This document shows, piece after piece, positions 44,220-55,999 of a stretch of DNA of 64,000 nucleotides. The translations under genes and the position numbers were made by a program. Location of the stretch: positions 54,047,812-54,111,811 of the forward strand of contig CM049314.1 in the NCBI GenBank assembly GCA_026874595.1, read 5' to 3'. Below the pieces are notes generated by a model. That model saw only the letters and a program-made list of their open reading frames with translations. It was not told the origin of the DNA and made no database searches. The DNA comes from Sipunculus nudus. Its lineage: Eukaryota; Annelida; Sipuncula; Golfingiida; Sipunculidae. Numbering within the stretch: the stretch's first letter is position 1; each line of letters starts with the position of its first letter.

Positions 44220-46093
44220 GCGTGTGTTTGTATGTATACATATAAATAAGTGTGTGGGTGTTTGTGTACACAGGAAGTTCATTGTATAATATATATTGAT
44301 AAAAAAAATCAAAAATGTACATTGTAGAATGATTACTTCGTGCATTTTTATAACTCTCAGTCTATCACTCTACTTTCAGCAATAAACAAATTGTCCTGCA
44401 CATTATTTCATGACAGTAATATTTTATTTTGTTTCTGTTTAAATTATAACCATATGAATCGATGATCATTAAGAACAGGTAATTAGATTTCATCCTGATC
44501 ATGACAGTGTACACTGCTACATGATTTAGAATTGAAAATAGTAACATGTATTCCAAGTATTTAAGTCTAGGAGAAGTGATTTGTTAATAAACAAATAAAT
44601 GAATCCACAACTAAATGAATAAACCAATAAATAGATAATGATAAATCTCTCGAAAAAAAATCATAATATCAAGAACGAAAATAAATAATAAACGGGGTAA
44701 AATTAAATTATCAGAATTATATTCCTTATCAACCTGCAGCTAAGCAGAAAATGAAATACTAAGCAAACCCTGTTTACAAAGCTTGATTAAAAGGGTTTTA
44801 TCAAGCATGGTTAATAATGAAATAAACCCGCAATGGTTGTCGGAAACTGTATTGATATATTTTATCATAATTCGAGTCATTTCTTATAATGCCATGTGAT
44901 GATGATCACATGGTGGAATCAGGTAAAACGCAGGAGAGAAAAAAACTTGTTAAGTTCTTATGCTCTGAAACGGTGCAGTAGTATGCATGAACGCTTTAAG
45001 TGCTAGATGTCGCAGATGTTTCTTGTCATCTAGTCAAAGAAATTCCCGAATGTTTGGCGCCTCCTCTTGCTTCTGTTCGCGAAGTTGAAACGCAGTTACT
45101 CTGTGATACAATATGCATATAACATGAGGCTGAACTTTCAAGATCGCTTAAAATGTCCATGTTAAAGGTAAACTTTCAGAAGCATGCTTTACTTCTTATG
45201 CTGATACCCTGCTTTTAGATTCAGTAGTTTACTACACGGGGGCAGAACTTGCCTAAAAGAAGTAGAAACTTGCAGGAGTGAGTTTATAACTCATCATTAG
45301 CCACAATGGTCAAGATTTATAAAGAAAACACTATAAGTGTATTTTTATTGTAAAGTTCATGCAGCAGTTTCATCCACTTTTTTTAAAGCCAGGACACATA
45401 TTTCCTCAGCAATTTCCATAAATGTCAATGTCTGCCCTTTACAGCCACAGTATATGATGAAAATCATTCCGAGCCAAACATTTGATATAATCACGTTTCA
45501 TTCATTCTAATGTGGTCAACGAACTTTTACTATATTACAAGGAAAATAATAATTTTGATGATACTAAGTTTCCTTTAAAGAAAAGGGTATCAAATTTGTA
45601 GGAATGGTTTTCTTTTTTTCGGTCATTCCATGTGAAATCAACAAATACCTCCTGAAAGACCATCTCTGATTTGTCTAATACTTCATGTTGATACTTTCAA
45701 TTTTCCCAATAGCAAGTATGGAAAATTTTACGCCATGTATCTGCAAAAGTTTTTTTTTAAATTTGGTGACTTTAACCTGATAAAGTTTCCGTAGGTTATT
45801 ACTTTTCTAACTGTTCATTTTAATGCATGAAGCCTGTAGGGGTTGTTCTACACTATTATGTGTCTTCGACTTCTAAGACAGATGGAAAATTAAAAATTTA
45901 CAAAGTTATACCCTGGTAAAAATTATGTTAAAAAAAATTTAAATTTCACCCTCTCTGACCCACTGTTTCTGACCCAAACTAGATATTTCAATTTGATACA
46001 AACATGTTACTAATGTTTAGGCGCTTCTTTGCAAACTAATGAGAGCAATCAAATTGTTTGATTTATAAGACATTATAACTGAGATTTACATAA

Positions 46094-46095
<2 letters not shown>

Positions 46096-46147
<52 letters not shown>

Positions 46148-46162
46148 TATATATATATATAT
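46096..46162. repeat. (TA)n(CA)n(TA)n microsatellite
   Basis: TA, then ACACAC, then TA again. Confidence 0.95.
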
Positions 46163-49100
46163 GACTTTCCTTTAATAAAATTTTAAAATCTTGAAATAGA
46201 CTTATTTAATTTATTTTCCCCTATTTAATCAACAAACTAGAGAACCCAAGGAAAAGAATGATTAATGATGAATATAAATTCCGAAGATACCCTAAATTTA
46301 ATTTTTTGTTATATTTTTTTTTTTGGCTGGTTTACCGTGCTTTTGGTCAGACTGTAATTGAATATTATGAGCGTATCTCCAATGCAGATAAAGTATATAC
46401 GGAAACCTTTGGTGAAACTCTGAATAACGAATTAACGATCCTTGAATGTTTCACGACGCGTTTTTACTTCTAATACCTCACAACGTTCGTTACAAATATT
46501 ATTACTATTGACTGGCATGTCTTGCATAATTACTATAGTGTTGCTTTTTTCCCCATAGAACCTGGTGGGGGGGACCCACACCTAAAAATTCAGGGGGGTA
46601 TGCATCCCCCAATCTCCCCCCCACCCCCCGCCCCGCTATCTATGGCCCTAGCAGACCTAATAAACAAATTAGCCTATTTTGTGTGCAGAATACCCACAAA
46701 CTGCTGCATATATTCACCATACTAGGGTCGGGAGTGGCAGCGTGGTCTACCCAGGCGCTTTCTACATAATCAAAAGAAAAATACCCAGCCTCTTGATGGA
46801 GAAGCTTTATCATCGTTTTGACCAAACACAAAATGATTTGATTTACTAATTTAAATCCTAACAGTAAATGTCTCAATTTGCTCATGATTATCCAGATCAG
46901 AAACCTCAAGCAGGGATTACACAAGGAGTAGCCTTAATGAAAACCTGTACAAGTTTACTCATTGGATGAACTTTTTAGATACTATCTGTTACTGAATCAT
47001 TCAGCATTTGATTAAAGCCCATAGAGACAACATTTAGTCACGATGTCTGCCATGCAGAGTCCTGCGCAACAATGACAGTGCAAACGTTCCTAGAGAGATG
47101 TTTTTATCAGTTTGTAATAAACCCTCTGTGTATATATCTTGCGCAAACCAAATCTGACAATTAGACCAATGACTAATACACAGTTTACGAATAACACATT
47201 GTTGACTCATACTTAAAGCTTGCCACATGGATTGGACTTTGCATTTAGTCTAGGCATATATTCCTTGAGGAGACTGACAAAGTTTTATAATAAATTGTGC
47301 AACATTCTTCGACACTGAATCCTAGAATCAACTTTAATGTATATGTTTATGAGGTTCGGAACACAAGTATCGTATTCACAGTAAAACATCTGCATATGTG
47401 GACATTAAGGTAGCAAAAACCCGCTATATCTAAACCAAATCCAAACGTTGTTTAAATCCACATTAAACACATAAAGTTTACATTATTTTAAATCTGGTCA
47501 CGTGTTCTCCCTGATGAAATACATATTTTTCAAATTTTCATTCATTTTCATATGCTGTTTTAAAATTTAAAATGCTTTTACTATTTTAAACAGTCACTGT
47601 TTTAAGCACCAATTAACGGCAAGTCTTTATATCTCTTTAATGGTAACATTCATAATGACTTATACCTGTTTAAGCCTACTGATTATATATTCATATTGGA
47701 ATATAAACGGAAATACTGTAATTGTTCAAACACCGATTCATTTCTTATCAAACTTAGCATGAAGTCTTTTGCAATTAATTTTTAGAATATTCCGTAACCG
47801 TTGTTGAATTTCCCCTGAATGACATTTTTCAATGAGGAAAAAGTTACGTGAAAAATTCTGATTTTTCCTCGATGATCGAGTGGCGTATCTTGATCTTGGA
47901 GAACTGTATCAGTTGGATGACCGGTGACGCCACCTGTCTATCCCCCACGGTATGTAAGTTAATAAGAAAAAAAAACAGCTGTGATGTCAACGATTGCATC
48001 AGTTATCTCATGTTTTGCATTCTCTAATGAAACTGAAATAAAATGCGTCACATACACATGGTATATACTAACCCTGCGAACTGGGAAACCAACAATAAAA
48101 GAATATAGTTAGCAGTCACCACTTTCATTTTAGTGGTCCCCTTAAAGTAAATAAAATAAGGTTTCTCGTTTAAGATTGCACTTATTTCTTAAATTTGCTA
48201 TTTACATTGATCAGGTATGGTTTTGTTCATGCCTCAGTTTCACATGTAGTTACTTGACTGGCATTGACTCATTCACACCGTGTAATAATGTGGATTGTAT
48301 ACATATATCAACAGAATCATTTCTTCGGGATCTGTAAAAACACTACCATGATTTATGTAATCTGTCAAAACATTTTAAAATATCCGAAGTAAATTCTTCC
48401 CCCTTTGAAAAAAAAAATAGTGTGACACGTTCACAAGGTAAAGGTTATCGGAAGCTTGTTTTCATTATTAAGACAGGTTTGTTATTGTTAGGAGAACAGG
48501 TCCAAAGAAAAATTAGATTGAAAAATTGAATATATATAAATAAATATGTGTTAAATATATCTATAGAAGTGTGTGTGTTTAATATATTAATATATAATTT
48601 AAAAGAAAGATCCAGAGCATCTTCATTATAAAAAAAATTGTTTTAAATCCCAAAATGACATTACTCTAAACCTCTGGGACACATTACTTTACAAGGACCC
48701 CTTGAACCTGAATTTAATCTACCGGTCTATAAAGATTATCAACACCTTTCTAACGTTACAATCTTTGATGATCTGTGTCCTATTATACCTATATCGTGGT
48801 AGTAAAATGAACTTTCACTGTTGCCTAGAAAACATCCGACAAATGGCCTAAAAACTGAATATTTCGCTTATGAAGTGCTATCTCTTCAGCAAACTGTTGA
48901 AAACAATGCAAATGTTCTTACAAATACATTGTGTTCTCCTACACTCAAATGGCATTTTGATAGATATTAGGATTCATATCTTAGATGCTGTTGATGAAAT
49001 TCGTTCACTTTGTATTTAATTAATTTTTTTTTCTTGATAATAAAATTGAATTGATAATAAAAGAATAGTGTTTGAACTGGTCAATGTATTCAGCTTTATT

Positions 49101-50399
49101 TCAAAGAGAAGCATCATTGAAATGAGAATTGAAATCGACTTGACCCGGAGTCTGGTTTCCACAAAGTCCGATGCTTGGACGGTCATATGAATAAAGAGAC
49201 CGTGTCATTATTATGCCTGATATTTCCCATTCATAAAGGTAATGAGAATTCGATTTATCCTTTATTATGTAATGTATCCATCATGATTTTGTTTCAAAGG
49301 ACCTGTTCAAATATAAAAGGGAACCATACAAGATGACTGTGTTTCTTCCCTACAAATAAAGTGACATGTATATTCCATATTTTATATTAATAGGAAATTC
49401 TCCGTTACGCCATAGCGTATTCAGTTAAAAAAATGCGTTTCTTTGTATGAGAATCCGCTGATGGAAGTTGTGTTGTTGCTGGAGTATAAACTTCCGATGT
49501 TTCTAATAGTGCGTACAAAAGACGCGGAAGGCGCAGAAGAGAGAAAGCAAAACCTGAATAGAGGAGAAAACAGCATATAACTGAAATCCTAATGTTACTG
49601 CCGAGTCCGGCCTGAAGGCAATTCTCTCTGATAACGCTGGAAAACAAAATCAATATCGTTACATGTCATGTCACACAGTGCAACGGCGTTTCATTGCTGC
49701 CGTACATTGTTGCGGTAGTGTAAGATATAATACAGCTACGAGATTCTCCGATGGTAAAATATCTGTTATCACAAATATCAAGTGCCAGTCTAGAGTTTTC
49801 CGGCTTTTTGGTTGTTTGTTTCAAAGGGCTTGCCAAATATGTGTATTGTGTATTGTTATGCAGCTATTAGCATATTTATGCGTTTATTTTCTACAAAAGA
49901 AAGAACACGTGAGCAAATTACATCAATTAATATCATATGTTAATGCATGTATAGGAACCAAAAAAGTGATACATCACGTTTCCTTGCTTTCATATTAATT
50001 TACTAAAATGTACATTTCCCATTTTAAAAGCACATTTTAGTACATAAGCTTTTTAGGTAATCTTTTCCCGATGGGAACTATTATTTATTTATCTATAAAT
50101 TCATGCTGTGTCATTCTACACTTATACTTGCCTCTAATTTATGTGAAGCGCACGCTTTCTGCGTGATTTTTGCGTTATAGAAATATATGTATAATAATAA
50201 TAATAATAATTTCTGTTTCTGATGGTTACAGTAGCCTGCATTGCTATAGAGCCATGTGAACATAATCTTGCAAAATACAGATACAACAGTCCTTGTGAAA
50301 ATAATTAAGTTTGATTTAAATATCTTCGTAATCCGCTGCCATGATTTGCTGGCAGATCATTTTATCATAAAGCGCATTGTTGATTCATTTCCATCATTG

Positions 50400-51527
50400 T
50401 ACGCTCGCAGTATTTATATAAAGGAAAAGGCATGAGTCACTCTGCGCTTTTATACAGCACGTGTGCTTTGCGTGGTGTGAGAGAGTCGAGCCGGCTGTCA
50501 TCCGCGATGTCGGAGGGGAGGGATGGGGAAAGCAAGAACAGGGCAGGATTATTAGAACGCCACTGTCAACCCAAATTAATTTTCAGCGAGACAAACAAAT
50601 CGATTTCACGTCTTTTCTCTTTTAAAATGGGTTCCCGCGGTCCTGAGAGAGAGAGGCGTAATTGACTACCTGGCCATCTAAGCGAGAGAACAGAACTAAA
50701 AGTTGATGAAACGTCGAGCTGTGGCTCTGTAATTGCGCCCTGCCCGCCCTTACACCCGGCCACGGTGCCTCGCCTGATTGGGAGACTTGCGGTTGGCCTG
50801 ACAGTCCGTGCATCGATGGCACAGCTACTAGCAACGTAGCTCGCCTTGGACAGGCTACAATGGCTGGCGGGCTCTCTGCGGCAGGCTGTATCGCCGGGAA
50901 TCAGCTCTGCCGTTGCTTCAGAGACATATAAACGCTCCTTAGTGCCGCCAGTATTATGTGGCATGGTCTCATTTGGTATTCCAACCGACGAGTCTTAACG
51001 CAGCCAGTAATATTTAGCGGCCAGCTAGTTGGTGACTGCAGCGTGTGTGGTGGCGGCGAGGTTGACGGAGGCTGCAGCTTGTCTTATTGCTGTGCCGGGG
51101 ACTACTGCTGCAGCAGCTAACGATCAGGCTGCGGCAGGTGGCGGACAGGGATGCTGGACAAGAAAGCACAAGAGCAGCATCCTTGACTTCTGTGGTCCCA
51201 TCCCATTACGTCTGAGTCCGCAGATTGTCTTGCTGTGCCCCGTGGGAACATTACAAGATGCTGGCGTTGGAATAACCGGATTGGCCGCTGTGTCAGTAAA
51301 AGGACCGGACAGAACGGGAATAACCCAGGAAGGATTTTTCCCGATTACTTACTGTTTAATATTTGATGATGTCGCACCTTTCGACCAGCATAGCACGTAT
51401 CAGGTTGGCTGGCGGCCGCAGTAGGGGCTTCCCATGCAGTCCTGCATGAGCTTGAAGCCTTAGCTCTCGGGGCAGCCAGGCCCGGCGACCAGCTAACAGT
51501 GTGTCGGATGAGGATACTGTGTTCAAT
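50400..51527 (+). promoter_or_regulatory. GC- and CpG-rich promoter/5' untranslated region of the UNC93-like gene
   Basis: The sequence changes from AT-rich to clearly GC- and CpG-rich at about 50430 and stays so into the coding exon. A TATTTATATAAAGG at 50411-50424 is a fair TATA box, which would place transcription start near 50445. Short ORFs here (for example 51029-51424) lack motifs. An in-frame TGA at 51453 closes the coding frame upstream. The role is inferred from position and composition. Confidence 0.45.
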
Positions 51528-52692
51528 ATGTCGTTGTCACCGTGGGACTTGAGCGGCATCAGCTTTGACTTTGGTTTATATCGTCCGCGTAGGGCTAGTT
51601 ATCTTTACGCCACGCAGATAAGTCGGAGACGTAACGAGAGCTATCGTCATGCCACAAAATCAGATTCCACCAATGAAAACGGCTTTGACTTCATAGAAAG
51701 CATGGCCGCCAAAAAGCGGAAGGCCAGCTACCGTCGTGCCATCGGACAGGAAGTGGAAATAGATCAAGATGATGGGAAATGTGACTCTCATACCTGCCTC
51801 CCCCCTGTGACAGTGGTAGTTCAGGATGAGGAAGGACAGGCCACGCCGGCGGTGGTTGACGATACGGATACAGATAGCAGACGGAGCAGCGGTACTTTTA
51901 ATGTCAACGCAATACATGACCATGTGGACTTGAACCTCGGTAGCCGGGAGACACCCAGCCCGGCCCATTCCTCAGGACACGGGGGTTCTGACGTTGTGGA
52001 GGATGTGTTCTCCGTCAGTAGTGACAGAGAGGGGGGTATACACGGAGGTTGCGGGGAGGACCCCGACACCGAGGAACACCGGGACCCGGTAGAATTGTTA
52101 CATTCACAATGGCAATGTCGACGAAACCTCATCGTTCTGACCATCAGTTTTATCCTGGTTTTCACAGCTTTCAGATCTATACAGAATCTACAGTCCAGTC
52201 TAAATGCATCAGGCCGGCTCGGGGTTATAGCAATGGGATGCGTGCACGCCACTATGTTTTTAACTTGCTTATTTGCGCCTGTTTTGATCAACAAACTGAC
52301 CGCCAAGTGGACTATCGTCTTAGGATTGCTGTTCTACTTGTTCTGGATAGCAGCCAATTTTTTCCCGTATTTTTATACGTTAATTCCCACGTCTATTGGC
52401 GTGGGCTTCGGGCAAAGTTTAGCCTGGGGCGCACAAGTCACTTACATCAACAAAATGGCTTCAGACTACGCGCATTTGTCAAAAGAAGTTACCCAACATG
52501 AGTTATACAAGTTTAATGGGATTTTTCTGGCATTTTTTCAGACATCTCATATCTGGGGAAATTTGGTTTCGTCTCTTATGTTGGCCAGCAATAGAGACCC
52601 AGACGTGGAGGAAAAACAAAGTACTTCTCTGGCTATGTGCGGCGTTTACGACATGTGTGTGGACCCAATACCCACAAACACGTCGGCAATGG
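51528..52692 (+). CDS. UNC93-like (major facilitator-type) membrane protein, first coding exon
   Basis: The frame is open from 51456, but the first ATG is at 51528 (A at -3). Residues 1-190 are polar and probably disordered (RRASYLYATQISRRR; an Asp/Ser/Glu-rich stretch). From about residue 195, QWQCRRNLIVLTISFILVF begins transmembrane helix 1, followed by SIQNLQSSLN, the UNC93 signature. Helices 2-5 follow: GRLGVIAMGCVHATMF, WTIVLGLLFYLFWIAANFF, TSIGVGFGQSLAWGAQ, and FNGIFLAFFQTSHIWGNLV. The exon probably ends at ATGG/GTAAGT (52692); the 25 further codons to TAA at 52769 look like intron. UNC93 relatives regulate K+ channels (UNC-93) or traffic Toll-like receptors (UNC93B1); which applies here is unknown. 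Remaining exons were not found. Confidence 0.92.
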
Positions 52693-54535
52693 GTAAGTAC
52701 AACAGCGCATGTTCATATTTTATTTCTAAAGATTTGGCCTGTTGGTTTACTGACTATGGAATGAGGTAACTATATGACACGAATGTGTTTATATTAAGCC
52801 TTCAGAATTAGATGAGTGTTACACTCACCTTGTCACAAAAATATGTTATTGACAATATCGATCATCATTAATAAAAAGTAGCACTGATTTGTCAACCTCT
52901 CGTGGAGTCTCAACACACCCACATGTATGTCCAAAGAGAACCACCACATTCTTCAATATCTCATTGACTGGTAAATGGACTGAAGATTGATTGCTATCTG
53001 CGATTGAGACTTACAGTAGGCGGTCTTTAGAGCACTGCTAATCTTGATAAGCTGGCCCCTGTTAATTGACCTTAATTATTTTTTTAATCATAAGCTTCGT
53101 CCACTTTAGAGTTTGAGACCTACAGACTTCACTGTTTATTTTTTTTATTAAAATCACTTTTGATAATTGGTTATGATTAATTGAAGAGGGAGAAAACTAA
53201 ATCACATAATTATATGGGTTCATGTTATACAACTGTCACTTTCATTCACAAGCATCACTCTTCCAGATACAAAATGAGGTCATTTTGATAACTTTTATTT
53301 GTGTGGCACCAGTGGGTGTTTTTATCTGTGTTTTTTTTATGTAAATTTGAGGTATGACCGGTATTAGATGGTACATCTTCCTTGCTGTCTCGCAAATTTC
53401 TCTCTTTCGACTAGTTTTCGTCCGACCGCAAATCACCTTTGAACTGCAGCGAATGTTACCTCGTGAAAACAAGTCGCGAGAGATCCGTCCCAGCCATTAC
53501 ATGAAGAGATACCATGCTCGGAACATAAAAATCATTATCTAATAAAAAAGGTATCGGGTATTTCACGGTCATCGTCACCCCATAAGGCATAAATACTGCA
53601 CATCCCCACCAAGCTCCCCGGGACGTTTATAATAGTAACAGGCACATGAAAGGGAGGCATTATCATAAACCCCGTGCTGGAGTACCCGCGTCTTCCATAT
53701 CCGTGGTTTGATTTGGCGACCAGCTGTTTGGGACCGTGGTACGAGCAATAACTTGCGTGACAGGGGTTTGAAGCGGCTCTCTGCCTCACAGACTCAACTT
53801 ACTCAACAAAAGCAGCTTTATGAAAAAGTATAAAATATTTAACGGACCTGCTATGACTGTATCCTTAAAGGGACTGATGGTCCAATAATAAATGTCTTAA
53901 TGAAAGCCAGTTGATCTCCACCAAAAATAATTCCTCAGACAATGATAGCACATATTTTATAAATAAATGAATCAATATAATAATGATGCAGCAATACACA
54001 TTTGAAATACCATTATATCGGTTTCCATTAGAGTATACATGTGAGTCGTATTTTCAAATTACAAATAAATTGTTGATTCCTGTTAACATCTTTGTGAAGT
54101 ACACAATTCTCAGTGGCATGCAACTAGAAAAATTTGAGAAAATATAAAATGGTGTATCTTTATTTATATATCAATCAAATCAGGAGTAAAAGTACAATTA
54201 TTAATTGATGATTTAACAAGTCCCATTGCACGAGACGAGTGCTGATACAGTATGCAATTGATGATGTAACAGATAAGTGCTGATATAACAGATAAGTGAG
54301 TTTGCTGGAGATGAGTAATAATACAGACAAATGATATAACAAATACATGATGATATAACAATCAGAGTGATAGAAGGAGGAATAAACACTCATACAACAG
54401 ACAAAGGATGATACAACAGATGAATGATGGTATCACAGAGAAGTTATGATATATTAAATAACTGACTGGTAGATGGAACAAGAGACAAGGGATGATATGA
54501 TAGCCAGGTTTGAATTTAACAGATATATTATACAA
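52693..54535. other. Start of a long UNC93-like intron; nothing recognised
   Basis: AT-rich sequence after the donor GTAAGT. No exon resembling the UNC93 C-terminal half was found here or up to 64000, so the intron may exceed 11 kb. Confidence 0.45.
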
Positions 54536-54790
54536 GAGATAAGATATGGAACAATACAAGAGGTAAGAAATGGGACAATACGAGAGATAAGATATGGGAC
54601 AATACAAGAGATAAGATATGAACACTACAAGAGATAAGATATGGGACAATACAAGAAATAAGATATGGACACTACAAGAGATAAGATATGGGACAATACA
54701 AGAGATAAGATATGGACACTACAAGAAATAAAATATTGGGCAATAAAAGAGATAAGATATGGGACAATCGACAAGGGGATGACTCAACAG
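54536..54790. repeat. Degenerate 23/24-bp tandem repeat
   Basis: About ten half-units alternating GGGACAATACAAGAGATAAG-like (24 bp) and GGACACTACAAGAGATAAG-like (23 bp); two together make 47 bp, the period of the neighbouring array. Confidence 0.8.
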
Positions 54791-54944
54791 ACAAGTAATG
54801 CAACAAAAGAAAATTGTTGACACAGCAAACAAGTGAAAGTGTAACATGAAAGTTGTGACACAGAGAGATGTGGTTGTCGAAATGACAAGCGATGATGTAA
54901 TAGAGAAATCGACATCTCATGGACTTTTTAGATGGAAATGAAGT

Positions 54945-55930
54945 GATGATACAGTGGACAAGGGATGATTCAATAAACAGATGGGTGACGTGTGATACAG
55001 TGGACAAGGGATGATACAACAAACAGATGGTCGGCGTGATGATATAGTGGACAAGGGATGATACAACAAACAGATGGGTGGCGTGATGATAGAGTGGACA
55101 ATGGATGATACAACAAACAGATGGGTGACGTGATAATATAGTGGAAAAGGGATGATACAACAAACAGATGGGTTGCATGATGATAGAGTGGTCTGGGGAT
55201 GATACAACAAACAGATGGGTGGCGTGATAATATGGAGGATAAGGGATAATATAACAAACAGATGGGTGGCGTGATGATACAGTGGACAAGGGATGATACA
55301 ACAAACAGATGGGTGGCGTGATGATAGAGTGGACAAGGGATGATACAACAAACAGATGGGTGACGTGAAAATATAGTGGAAAAGGGATGATACAACAAAC
55401 AGATGGGTGGCGTGATGATACAGTGGACAAGGGATGATACAACAAACAGGTGGGTGGCGTGATGATAGAGTGGACAAGGGATGATACAACAAACAGATGG
55501 GTGACGTGAAAATATAGTGGACAAGGGATGATACAACAAACAGATGGGTGGCGTGATGATAAAGTGGTCTGGGGATAATACAACAAACAAATGGGTAGCG
55601 TGATAATATGGTGGATAAGGGATGAAAAAACAAACAGATGGGTGGCGTGATGATATAGTGGACAATGGATGATACAACAGACAGATGGGTGACGTGATGA
55701 TGTAGTTGACATCGGATGATACAACAAACAGATGGGTGACTTGATCATATACTTGACAAGGGATGATACAACAAACAGATAGGTGACTTGATCATATAGT
55801 TGACAAGGGATGATACAACAAACAGATAGGTGGCGTGATGATATAGTTGACAAGGGATGAAACAACAAACAGATGGATGACGTGTTGATATAGTTGACAA
55901 GGGATGATACGACAAACAGACTGGTGACCT
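54945..55930. repeat. 47-bp minisatellite, about 21 copies
   Basis: Units share GATGATACAACAAACAGATG and GTGATGATAGAGTGGACAAG. Because 47 is not a multiple of 3 and the unit lacks minus-strand stops, all three minus-strand frames stay open for 235-449 codons, giving Ser/His/Pro/Cys-rich translations. These are treated as by-products of the repeat, not genes. Confidence 0.95.
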
Positions 55931-55999
55931 GATATTTAACCAGACAACTGATGAAATGATATAAAAACCATGATATGAAACAAATGAATGATGATACAA

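Larger units (their letters stand above)
43551..50399. other. Long intergenic stretch without recognised genes
   Basis: AT-rich sequence. Microsatellites lie at 44165-44219 and 46096-46162, and an (AAT)n run near 50190-50210. A C/G-rich patch at 46560-46635 and GCAGACCTCAGTGGTGTAGAC near 44116 may be ends of unrelated DNA elements. A GATGACCGGTGACGCCACCTG near 47915 may be a relic of the 340-bp monomer. No exon could be supported. Confidence 0.45.

Noticed and set aside
50566-50964. 132-codon minus-strand ORF and the 131-codon plus-strand ORF at 51029-51424
   Set aside because: They lie in GC-rich upstream DNA where long ORFs arise by chance; no motif, signal peptide or splice support.
51501-51527. 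Start of the UNC93-like protein at GTG 51501
   Set aside because: GTG is an unlikely initiator in animals; the first in-frame ATG is 51528.
51821-52306. Minus-strand and alternative plus-strand ORFs over the UNC93-like exon
   Set aside because: They are shadows of the UNC93 frame, which alone carries the family signature and membrane helices.
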